NCBI RefSeq assembly: GCF_003325355.1
Contig: NZ_CP030850.1
Location: 5,573,501-5,637,500, forward strand
From: Runella rosea
Lineage (GTDB): Bacteria; Bacteroidota; Bacteroidia; Cytophagales; Spirosomataceae
Reading direction: 5' to 3'
Length of the DNA: 64,000 nt
The position numbers were made by a program, and so were the translations under genes. Positions 37,297 through 44,540 of the stretch are shown here, in pieces (position 1 is the stretch's first letter; each line of letters opens with the position of its first letter). The notes below the pieces were generated by a model that made no database searches, had not been told where the DNA came from, and saw only the letters and a program-made list of their open reading frames with translations.

Positions 37297-39435
37297 ATGA
37301 TGAAAAAAAAGGGCCTACAATTTTCAATTGGATTTTATGGATGGCTGTTTTTTTGGGCAGGATACTGCCAAGCCCAAAATATACTGCCACAGCAAAGCCA
37401 ACAACTTGCCCAAAAGTTTATTACCAAAGACACCATTTTCAAAGCTCCTTACATTGACATTGACGAATGGCGAGAAAAGCCTGTCCGCCACCGGTATTTA
37501 CATGGAGGTTTTGCGGGTACAGAAACTCGTTTTTCTTTATATTTTCCCGAAAAATCACACTATCAAGGGCGTTTTTTTCAGTACATTACGCCATTTCCTG
37601 ACAATGAATTTTTGTCGCAAGGAGCAACGGGAGAAGAAGACAAAATCAGTTTCTCTATCAGCAGCGGTGCGTATTTTGTCGAAACCAACGGCGGTGGGAA
37701 AGTAGATTTTTCAAAGCCAAGTTTCAATTCCGACCCTACGATTGGTGCGTTCAGAGCCAATGCTGCCACCGCTTCTTTTTCTAAAATCGTCGCTTCTGAA
37801 ATTTTTGGGAAACATCGTACTTACGGCTACGCTTTTGGCGGTAGTGGTGGCGCGTATAGGACTATCGGTAGTATCGAAAATACCGATGGCGTTTGGGATG
37901 GAGTAGTACCTTACGTATTGGGGTCTCCGATGGCCATTCCAAATGTTTTTGCCGTCAGAATGAACGCTATGCGGATTTTAGATAAAAAACTCCCCCAAAT
38001 TATTGACGCACTTGACGCAGGCGGTAGCGGCGATATGTACGCGGGCTTAAACGAAGAAGAAAAAGAAGCATTGAGAGAAGCGACCAAATTGGGTTTTCCG
38101 GCGCAGTCGTGGTTTGGCTACAAAACCATGGGAATCCACGGTTTCATAGCTCTATACCAAGGCATGAGAATGGCCGATGCCAAGTTTTTTGAAGATTTTT
38201 GGAGAGTAGAGGGTTATTTGGGCGCAAACCCTACGGAGTCGCTTCTGAAAGCTCGCCTTCAAAAAGTAAGTAAAATAAAAGCGGGTATTACCATTGACGA
38301 AGCCGTAAAGTTGGGCTTGAAAGAACCTGAAACGGCGGGCGAAAGAGGCTCGGCAGATTTGGCTTGGAAAAGTATGGGTGGTGTTGAGGGAAAAATGCCC
38401 GTGGCTTTCCAAATTGAAGATATTTTGCCCGATGTCAATTTCATGGGTGGCGACCTTGTCATCAAAACTGGAGCAGCGGCAGGCAAGACCCTGCAATTAG
38501 CTACTATTTTGGGCGATAAAATAGTTTTTGGCCCCGTTGACCTGTCGGTTTTAGCCAAAATCAAAGTGGGGGATGAGGTGTTCATTGATAATTCTAATTT
38601 CTTGGCGGTTCAAACCTATCACCGCCACCAAGTGCCCGGCAGAGAATACAAAGTTTGGGATTATTGGCGAGATGCCAACGGCAACCCCAAATACCCGCAA
38701 AGATCCCTCCTACTAGGGCCACTGTTTACTAGAGGCGCGGCAGGGGTTTTACCTACGGGTAATTTCAAAGGAAAAATGATTGTGCTGTGTTCATTGTGGG
38801 ACAGGGAGGCGTTTGCATGGCAAGGTGATTTTTATCGGGAAAAAGTAAAATCCCATTTGGGCGATAAAACCGATGAAAATTTTAGGCTCTGGTACACCGA
38901 CCGCGCTTTACACGGAGATTTATCAAAGCAAGAATACCCTACTCGCACCGTAAGTTACCTCGGCGTTTTACAGCAAGCCCTCAGAGATTTGAGTGCGTGG
39001 TGCGAAAAAGGAATTATACCAGCTGCATCCACAAATTACAAAATCGAAGATGGTCAAGTAGTTGTACCAACCACCGCCTCTGAGCGTAGAGGCATCCAAC
39101 CCGTTGTAAACCTGACGATTAATGGTGAAAAGAAAGCAAATACGAAAGCGGGGCAAACGGCATCGTTTGAAGCGGTAGTAGAAGTGCCGCTGCACACAGG
39201 CAAAATTGTGGCAGCCGAATGGGATTTTGAAGGAAAAGACAGTTTTCCAATCAAATCCGAAAAGATTGTTTTTGATGAGAAAACAGGCCGTGCTACCTTG
39301 AAAATGACCTATAAGTTTACCAAATCAGGTACTTACTTTCCCACATTGAGAGTGGCCTCCCAACGCAATGGAGATGCCAAAACGCCTTTTGCTCGCATTC
39401 CAAACTTGGATAGAGTGCGGGTAGTGGTGGAGTAA
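37297..39435 (+). CDS. Secreted alpha/beta-hydrolase-like protein with PKD-like domain
   Basis: A protein of about 712 aa. ATG at 37297 or 37300 is chosen because it directly precedes the signal peptide MKKKGLQFSIGFYGWLFF (ending CQAQ); a longer version from 37219 would bury the signal. The first half holds an alpha/beta-hydrolase-like region with the nucleophile motif FGGSGG (Ser183). The final 110 residues form a PKD-like sandwich (VVNLTINGEKK... AAEWDFEGKDSF). I do not recognise a named family for the catalytic part; a tannase/feruloyl-esterase-like role is possible by context. It lies about 120 nt after the GH79 gene. Confidence 0.6.
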   Translation: MMKKKGLQFSIGFYGWLFFWAGYCQAQNILPQQSQQLAQKFITKDTIFKAPYIDIDEWREKPVRHRYLHGGFAGTETRFSLYFPEKSHYQGRFFQYITPFPDNEFLSQGATGEEDKISFSISSGAYFVETNGGGKVDFSKPSFNSDPTIGAFRANAATASFSKIVASEIFGKHRTYGYAFGGSGGAYRTIGSIENTDGVWDGVVPYVLGSPMAIPNVFAVRMNAMRILDKKLPQIIDALDAGGSGDMYAGLNEEEKEALREATKLGFPAQSWFGYKTMGIHGFIALYQGMRMADAKFFEDFWRVEGYLGANPTESLLKARLQKVSKIKAGITIDEAVKLGLKEPETAGERGSADLAWKSMGGVEGKMPVAFQIEDILPDVNFMGGDLVIKTGAAAGKTLQLATILGDKIVFGPVDLSVLAKIKVGDEVFIDNSNFLAVQTYHRHQVPGREYKVWDYWRDANGNPKYPQRSLLLGPLFTRGAAGVLPTGNFKGKMIVLCSLWDREAFAWQGDFYREKVKSHLGDKTDENFRLWYTDRALHGDLSKQEYPTRTVSYLGVLQQALRDLSAWCEKGIIPAASTNYKIEDGQVVVPTTASERRGIQPVVNLTINGEKKANTKAGQTASFEAVVEVPLHTGKIVAAEWDFEGKDSFPIKSEKIVFDEKTGRATLKMTYKFTKSGTYFPTLRVASQRNGDAKTPFARIPNLDRVRVVVE

Positions 39436-39531
39436 ATCAGTTTGGCCGATACATCTGTTTTCTGATTTATAGATTCTTGTGATTTATTTTTTATTTCTAA
39501 ACAACCGTGGCGACGTACAAACGCAAACACA

Positions 39532-39912
39532 ATGAAAAAAGCAAGTCTGTTTTTTATCGCCCTTTTCTTAGGAGTACTGACAAAAGGATTTTCCCAAACG
39601 GCATCTGCCCCGGATTTTTTTGCTGGGAAATGGGAAATTGCATTGGAAGGAACGCCCATGGGGGATGTAAAGTTTGCGACAAATCTTGTGCGCAAAGACG
39701 GCAAACTAACGGGAGATTTGGCCAGAGCGGGAGAGCCTAACGCAGAAAAACGCCCCATCACTAAAATTGAAGAAACTGACAAAACCTTGAAAATATATTT
39801 TGAGTCTTCGCAGGGAGGGGAAATTTCGATTGACCTAACCAAAGTAGATGACAACAACCTCAAAGGTACGTTGATGGACTTTACCGCAACGGCCAAACGT
39901 GTGAAAGAATAA
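39532..39912 (+). CDS. Small secreted protein, paralogue family copy 2
   Basis: A 126-aa protein, signal peptide ending GFSQ. Core GKWEIALEGTPMGDVKF, KLTGDLARAG, ITKIEE and KVDDNNLKGTLMDF, ending TAKRVKE. This pattern aligns throughout with copies at 11839 and 44099. The leader sequence CGTGGCGACG followed by ACAAACGCAAA, just before the start, is also shared with copy 3, so these two are recent duplicates including the 5' UTR. It is not directly beside a glycosidase; its neighbours are the esterase-like gene and an SDR. Function unknown. Confidence 0.75.
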   Translation: MKKASLFFIALFLGVLTKGFSQTASAPDFFAGKWEIALEGTPMGDVKFATNLVRKDGKLTGDLARAGEPNAEKRPITKIEETDKTLKIYFESSQGGEISIDLTKVDDNNLKGTLMDFTATAKRVKE

Positions 39913-39924
39913 TTTAAAATTTTT

Positions 39925-39996
39925 ACCACAAAGAACACTAAGAAAGGCACAAAGTACGCAAAGAATAAAGCTTTGAGAACTTTGTCCTCTACTTAG
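39925..39996. repeat. Intergenic CACAAAG/CTTTGTG-type repeat
   Basis: The spacer contains ACCACAAAGAACACTAAGAA, followed by CTTTGTCC and CTTAGTG. The CACTAAG and CTTAGTG arms and the ACAAAG and CTTTGT arms can pair, giving a long hairpin. Sequences of this wording recur between genes in many bacterial genomes. The tract ctctgtgattctctgtatct at 8320-8350 looks related. Confidence 0.45.
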
Positions 39997-40025
39997 TGAA
40001 CATCGTGATTACAAAATCCAAAATC

Positions 40026-40835
40026 ATGCAAGCAAGCAATAAGGTCATCGTCGTAACAGGCGCAGGAAGCGGTATTGGGCGTGAATTGACCCTCCAATTA
40101 TTGAAGAAAAATGCCAACGTAGCGGGCATTGATATTCATCAAAATACGTTGACCGAAACCCAAAAATTGGCAGGTGTGGGTGACGACCGATTCAAAGGTT
40201 TTGTGCTGGATATTTCTGACAAAACAAAAGCCGATGCGTTGCCCAATGAAGTGATAACGCATTTTGGCTCCGTGGACGGCATCATCAACAACGCAGGAAT
40301 TATTCAGAAGTTTATACACGTCAATGACTTGGCCATCGAAGACATCTACCGAGTGATGAATGTCAATTTCTTCGGCACACTCTACCTGACCAAAGCCTTT
40401 TTGCCGCATTTTTTGGTGCGTCCCGAAGCCCATATTGTGAATATTTCGAGCATGGGTGGGTTTATTCCTTTTCCTGGACAAACCATTTACGGAGCAGCCA
40501 AAGCCGCCGTGAAACTCCTCACCGAAGGGCTTTATGCCGAGTTAAAAGACACCAACGTACACGTAACTGTCGTCCACCCGGGGGCGATTGCGACCAACAT
40601 TACCGAAAATTCGGGACTTGGGAAGCCCCAAGCAGATGCCAATGCCCAACAGTCAAAAATGGCTTTGCCGGCCCCACGAGCGGCCGAAATCATCATCAAG
40701 GCAATGGAAAGCAATAAATACCGTGCGATGGTAGGCAAAGACGCCATGATGCTCGACATCCTCTACCGAGTCAACCCCCGATTTGCCACCAATTTCATTG
40801 GGAAAATGATGAAGAAAATGGTAACCAATAGGTAG
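40026..40835 (+). CDS. SDR-family oxidoreductase
   Basis: A 269-aa classical SDR. ATG at 40026 ([18 protein letters not shown]) is preferred over an upstream GTG at 39996. NNAGII, IVNISSMGG and YGAAKAAVK give the active site, and the loop after it (HPGAIATNIT) is ordinary. The C-terminal MAKDAMMLDILYR-like helix with basic residues is seen in SDRs of the acetoin/short-chain dehydrogenase sort that act on hydrophobic ketones. It converges on the HxlR gene, 11 nt away. Substrate unknown. Confidence 0.82.
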   Translation: MQASNKVIVVTGAGSGIGRELTLQLLKKNANVAGIDIHQNTLTETQKLAGVGDDRFKGFVLDISDKTKADALPNEVITHFGSVDGIINNAGIIQKFIHVNDLAIEDIYRVMNVNFFGTLYLTKAFLPHFLVRPEAHIVNISSMGGFIPFPGQTIYGAAKAAVKLLTEGLYAELKDTNVHVTVVHPGAIATNITENSGLGKPQADANAQQSKMALPAPRAAEIIIKAMESNKYRAMVGKDAMMLDILYRVNPRFATNFIGKMMKKMVTNR

Positions 40836-40846
40836 TACACTGTTTT

Positions 40847-41260
40847 TTATCCTCCATCCTTCAATGCTGCCAAGCCAATTTCTATAAACTTGGCTTTGTC
40901 TTCTTTTATCAATGCTATCATAGGTTTTCTATCCTCGGGTATTGTAAAATACTTATCGGCCCACAAGTTGATTTCTACCATGATGGGCAATAAATCAATC
41001 CCTTTTTGGGTCAATTTATACAGCACTTTGGCCTTGCTCTGAGGATGCTCCAATTTTAAGATTAGTCCGTTTTCTTCCAATGCTTGCAATCTGGCAGCTA
41101 AAATATTGGTCGCTATTTTCTCGCCCGACTTTAAAAAATCGCCATAAGTACAGGCTTTTGCTGTCATTAAATCTCTGATTATCAACAAAGACCACTTGTC
41201 GCCCCAAATATCAAGCGAGCTACTAATGGGGCATTCCGACCTTTTTTTTGATTCTTTCAT
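40847..41260 (-). CDS. HxlR-family transcriptional regulator
   Basis: A 137-aa winged-helix regulator of the HxlR type. CPISSSLDIWGDKWSLLIIRDL carries the conserved N-terminal Cys that often senses electrophiles, and ILAARLQALEENGLI is the recognition region. A C-terminal helix follows. It is divergent from an SDR/quinone-reductase operon, and a pair of repeated motifs lies in the shared spacer. HxlR regulators of such genes usually respond to quinones or aldehydes. Confidence 0.87.
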   Translation of the reverse strand: MKESKKRSECPISSSLDIWGDKWSLLIIRDLMTAKACTYGDFLKSGEKIATNILAARLQALEENGLILKLEHPQSKAKVLYKLTQKGIDLLPIMVEINLWADKYFTIPEDRKPMIALIKEDKAKFIEIGLAALKDGG

Positions 41261-41277
41261 AAAATAGTTTTGAAATT

Positions 41278-41329
41278 ACTTGCAAAATGAAAGCGATTTG
41301 ATTTGCATTTGCACTTGCAAAATGCAAGC
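41278..41329. promoter_or_regulatory. Tandem HxlR operator candidate
   Basis: ACTTGCAAAATGAAAGC (41278-41294) and ACTTGCAAAATGCAAGC (41313-41329) are direct repeats 35 nt apart with one difference. The second contains the perfect palindrome CTTGCA-AAA-TGCAAG. They fill the divergent region between HxlR and the SDR gene, so they are likely its binding sites. Confidence 0.6.
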
Positions 41330-41361
41330 AAATTTACATACTAATATTTTACGAAATCAAA

Positions 41362-42168
41362 ATGAAACAAAATATTTTAATCACAGGTGCATCATCAGGT
41401 TTTGGTTTGCTGGTAGCCACGAAGTTACACGAAAGAGGCTACAATGTCATTGGAACAAGTCGCAACCCCGAAAAATACCAAAGCCTTGTGCCGTTCAAAT
41501 TATTGGCATTAGATATTGCCGATGATAATTCTGTAAAGTCATTTAGCAAACAACTTTTTGGCGAAATCAAGCAGTTAGATGTATTGATAAACAATGCGGG
41601 ATTTTACTTGTCTGGTCTTGCCGAAGAAACGACCATTGAGCAAGGAAAACAACAATTTGAAACCAATTTTTGGGGGACGATAAAACTTACCAATGAATTG
41701 TTGCCGACTTTTAGAAAGCAAAGATTTGGTAAAATAATAACCATTGGTTCAATTATGGGTTTACTCAATTTTCCCAATGCAGCTTATTATGGTGCTTCAA
41801 AACACGCCTTAGAGGGATATTTTAAAGCGTTGAGATTTGAATTAAATGAGTTCAATATCAAAGTGGCAATGGTTGAACCCATGGCATTCAAAACCAATCT
41901 TTTAAGTGGTTCGGTAGCAGTGGCAGGAAAAATAGAAGATTACAATATTTATCGTAATAAAATATCAGCATTCGCAAAGAATTTATTTGAAAATGCCCCC
42001 GAACCAATACCTGTTATTGATACGCTCATAAAATTGGTGGAAGATAAAAATCCCAAATTCAGTCACCCTGTGGGTAAAGGGGCATCGGTTTTTCTGGCGA
42101 TTCAGCATTTTGCCTACAAAACATTTGAAAACTCAATCATTAAAAGTATTAACAAGTCCCAAAAATGA
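41362..42168 (+). CDS. SDR-family oxidoreductase, HxlR-linked
   Basis: A 268-aa SDR (ITGASSGFG, INNAGFYLSG, ITIGSIMGL, YYGASKHALEGYFKALRFELNEF). The Arg in GTSRNPEKY suggests NADPH use. The stop overlaps the next gene in ATGA, so it is translationally coupled to the quinone-reductase-like gene. The pair with an HxlR regulator is a common arrangement for detoxifying reactive carbonyls or quinones. Confidence 0.85.
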   Translation: MKQNILITGASSGFGLLVATKLHERGYNVIGTSRNPEKYQSLVPFKLLALDIADDNSVKSFSKQLFGEIKQLDVLINNAGFYLSGLAEETTIEQGKQQFETNFWGTIKLTNELLPTFRKQRFGKIITIGSIMGLLNFPNAAYYGASKHALEGYFKALRFELNEFNIKVAMVEPMAFKTNLLSGSVAVAGKIEDYNIYRNKISAFAKNLFENAPEPIPVIDTLIKLVEDKNPKFSHPVGKGASVFLAIQHFAYKTFENSIIKSINKSQK

Positions 42169-43166
42169 AAGCATTTACAGTAAACCGTTACGGAAAAAAA
42201 GAGATATTGCACTTAACCGAAATAGATGAACCTACTTTAAAAGAGAGTGAAGTAATGGTTGAGGTATATTCAACGGGGGTAAATTTATTGGATGCTAAAA
42301 TAAGAAGTGGTGAGTTCAAATTTTTGCTGCCTTATAAATCGCCCTTTACATTAGGGCATGATGTGGCAGGTATTGTTACAAAAGTTGGCTCAAAAGCAAA
42401 CAAATTTAAGGTTGGCGATGAAGTATATGCACGACCTGCCGACTTTCATATCGGCACTTTTGCAGAATACATTGCCGTCAATGAGCGTGATTTGGCTCTG
42501 AAACCTAAAAACCTGACAATGGAAGAAGCTGCCTCTATTCCATTAGTTGGTTTGACTGCCTGGCAGGCGCTTGTTGAAAAAATGAAATTGAAAAAAGGGC
42601 AAAAAGTATTCATACAAGCAGGTTCGGGGGGGGTAGGTACCTTCGCTATTCAGTTGGCAAAACATTTGGGGGCCTTTGTAGCAACAACAACCAGTGCAGC
42701 AAACATTGATTTGGTAAAAAAATTGGGTGCTGATGTGGTGATTGACTATAAAACACAAGATTTTGAAACGCTATTAAAAGAGTATGATTTTGTGTTGAAT
42801 AGCCAAGATACCAAAACCCTAGAAAAATCCTTGAAAGTCTTAAAACCAAGTGGGAAAGTCATTTCAATTTCTGGGCCGCCCGATGTCGAATTTGCCAACG
42901 AAGCAGGTTTGTCTTGGTTTTTCAAAATGCTGATGCGTTTACTTAGTTTCGGTATCAAGAAGAAGGCAAACAAGCTACATATTGATTATAACTTCTTGTT
43001 TATGAGGGCAGAAGGAAAGCAGTTGAGTGAAATTACTGCTTTAATAGAAGCAGGAAAAATCCGTCCAATTGTTGATAAAATTTTCCCATTCGAGCAAACC
43101 AATGAGGCAATGGCTTATGTTGAGTCGGGGCGTGCCAAAGGGAAGGTAGTTATTAAGGTAAAATAA
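42165..43166 (+). CDS. MDR-family quinone/enone oxidoreductase
   Basis: A 333-aa medium-chain dehydrogenase of the quinone oxidoreductase type, without the structural Zn cysteines. It has the GroES-like N-terminus (to about 120, TLGHDVAGIVTKVG), then the NADPH-binding AGSGGVGTFAIQLAKHLG. GRAKGKVVIKV ends the protein as in QOR-like enzymes. It reduces quinones or enones at the expense of NADPH. Coupled to the SDR by a 4-nt overlap and under the same HxlR control region. Confidence 0.87.
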   Translation: MKAFTVNRYGKKEILHLTEIDEPTLKESEVMVEVYSTGVNLLDAKIRSGEFKFLLPYKSPFTLGHDVAGIVTKVGSKANKFKVGDEVYARPADFHIGTFAEYIAVNERDLALKPKNLTMEEAASIPLVGLTAWQALVEKMKLKKGQKVFIQAGSGGVGTFAIQLAKHLGAFVATTTSAANIDLVKKLGADVVIDYKTQDFETLLKEYDFVLNSQDTKTLEKSLKVLKPSGKVISISGPPDVEFANEAGLSWFFKMLMRLLSFGIKKKANKLHIDYNFLFMRAEGKQLSEITALIEAGKIRPIVDKIFPFEQTNEAMAYVESGRAKGKVVIKVK

Positions 43167-43167
43167 A

Positions 43168-43896
43168 TCACCTTCTAAACCGATACAAATAGGGAGCTTT
43201 GTTCTGGGCTCCTGTAAATTTCTTTTCTAATCGTTCTAAAACATTCAAATCCAAAATCTTCTTTTGAAAATTGTTTCGGGCGTAGGTCTCTTCAAAAATA
43301 GTTTCGTACAAGTCTTGCACCTCTTTCATAGTAAACGTTTCGGGAAGCAGGTTTAGGACTATTATGTTTGTATCTAAGTTTAATCGTAAAGATTCGAGGG
43401 CTTTTTCAATCATTTCATGATGATCCATCATCATGGTGGGTAGCTCATGTATGTTGTACCACTCCATAGACTCGTCTAAGGCGGTTTTGATGGGCGTGAC
43501 TTTGTTAATATCCACCAATGCGTAGTAGCCTAAAGAAATAAATCGGGCTGTGAGCCATTCGAAATCTGCCTTTGATAGGGTAACATCGCCAACAAAACGC
43601 TCTTGGTTCAGTTCAATCACGTGTTCTAAGAATTTTTTGTTAGTCCTATTTGCCTGACCAAAGTTCTTGAAATGGGTTAAAAATATGTTTGAAATGCCCG
43701 TTCGTTCTTCCAGAATCCGATGTGCCGCCTCATCAATCCCTTCTTTTTGGAGAATAAATCCGCTTGGTAGCGAATAAAAGTCTCCTTTGAAATTCAACTT
43801 CGTAATTAATACTTTAAGCTCTCTTTCTTGATAGCCAAATATCACACAGTCAATCGCAAGCTGGGATATATAGTCTTGGTTAGCGAATAAATTCAT
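43168..43896 (-). CDS. NUDIX-domain transcriptional regulator, second copy
   Basis: A 242-aa paralogue of the regulator at 34683-35408. NUDIX domain: VDCVIFGYQERELKVLI-type start, YSLPSGFILQKEGIDEAAHRILEERTGI. Winged helix: FTMKEVQDLYETIFEE...PYLYRFRR. The ATG at 43896 gives the same N-terminus length as the paralogue; the frame extends 14 codons further but unlike it. It is divergent from the small secreted protein/GH2 unit, with a 40-nt palindrome between. It probably represses those genes in the absence of a sugar signal. Confidence 0.83.
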   Translation of the reverse strand: MNLFANQDYISQLAIDCVIFGYQERELKVLITKLNFKGDFYSLPSGFILQKEGIDEAAHRILEERTGISNIFLTHFKNFGQANRTNKKFLEHVIELNQERFVGDVTLSKADFEWLTARFISLGYYALVDINKVTPIKTALDESMEWYNIHELPTMMMDHHEMIEKALESLRLNLDTNIIVLNLLPETFTMKEVQDLYETIFEETYARNNFQKKILDLNVLERLEKKFTGAQNKAPYLYRFRR

Positions 43897-43988
43897 CAGG
43901 AATCCTATCATAATGGTTTTGGCAAAGGTACTCCTCATCCTTAAAAAATGCCATTTGTCAGTTATAAATATTCAAAGATATAATAGTG

Positions 43989-44028
43989 GAAATTTTTATT
44001 GTCTATTTTTTTAGACAATAAAAATTTC
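43989..44028. promoter_or_regulatory. 40-nt perfect palindrome, NUDIX operator candidate
   Basis: A 17-bp left arm (43989-44005) and its exact complement (44012-44028) are separated by six T. The core ATTGTCTA-N6-TAGACAAT is close to the core at 35572-35592 in front of the GH79 gene. It ends 4 nt before the TACCTTTG promoter box of the small protein/GH2 unit. Confidence 0.7.
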
Positions 44029-44032
44029 TTCC

Positions 44033-44040
44033 TACCTTTG
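44033..44040 (+). promoter_or_regulatory. Promoter -7 box TACCTTTG, GH2 unit
   Basis: TACCTTTG again matches TAnnTTTG and lies 59 nt before the start of the small secreted protein gene. Core operator-to-box distance (13-14 nt) is the same as at the GH79 promoter, which supports a shared control design. Confidence 0.6.
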
Positions 44041-44098
44041 TTTTAAATTATAAAACAAACGTGGCGACGGCGTGTTGACGCACCAAACGCAAAAACAA

Positions 44099-44488
44099 AT
44101 GAAAAAAGCAAGCATCGTTATTTTCTTAGCATTCTTCGGAATCGCACTCCAAGGTTTTTCACAAACCGCAATCCCAGCTGTCCCAACCAATGACATTTAT
44201 ACTGGAAAATGGGAAATGTTAATCATTGGCACACCCAACGGTGATGCTGCGCTAACTACTGTTTTGGTTCGAAAAGAGGGAAAATTGACAGGGACAATTA
44301 TCCCCAAAACGAGCGATCAAAAGGAAGAAATTAAGATTTCAAACATTGAAGAAGCCGATGGAAAAATTACCCTTTACTTTACTATTCAAGATTATGATGT
44401 GAATGTTTTGTTAGAAAAAGTAGATGATGAAAATCTGAAAGGTTCAATGATGAATATGTTTGATGTGAAGGCAAAAAGAGTGAAATAA
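44099..44488 (+). CDS. Small secreted protein, paralogue family copy 3
   Basis: A 129-aa protein with signal peptide (ending GFSQ). GKWEMLIIGTPNGDAAL, KLTGTIIPK, KVDDENLKGSMMNMFDVKAKRVK align with copies 1 and 2. ATG at 44099 follows the leader CGTGGCGACG...CAAACGCAAA, shared with copy 2. It is the first gene under the palindromic promoter and precedes the GH2 gene, so it is co-regulated with a glycosidase. Role unknown. Confidence 0.78.
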   Translation: MKKASIVIFLAFFGIALQGFSQTAIPAVPTNDIYTGKWEMLIIGTPNGDAALTTVLVRKEGKLTGTIIPKTSDQKEEIKISNIEEADGKITLYFTIQDYDVNVLLEKVDDENLKGSMMNMFDVKAKRVK

Positions 44489-44494
44489 TTGAAA

Positions 44495-44529
44495 TTTTGC
44501 CACGAATCATTTGTGCATTCGTGGCAAAA
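44495..44529 (+). promoter_or_regulatory. Hairpin just before the GH2 start
   Basis: TTTTGCCACGAAT (44495-44507) and ATTCGTGGCAAAA (44517-44529) form a perfect 13-bp stem with a 9-nt loop. It occupies most of the 52-nt gap between the small protein and GH2 genes and ends 11 nt before the GH2 ATG. It could act as a partial terminator, lowering GH2 expression relative to the small protein, or hinder ribosome access. Confidence 0.65.
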
Positions 44530-44540
44530 AATAAAACAAA

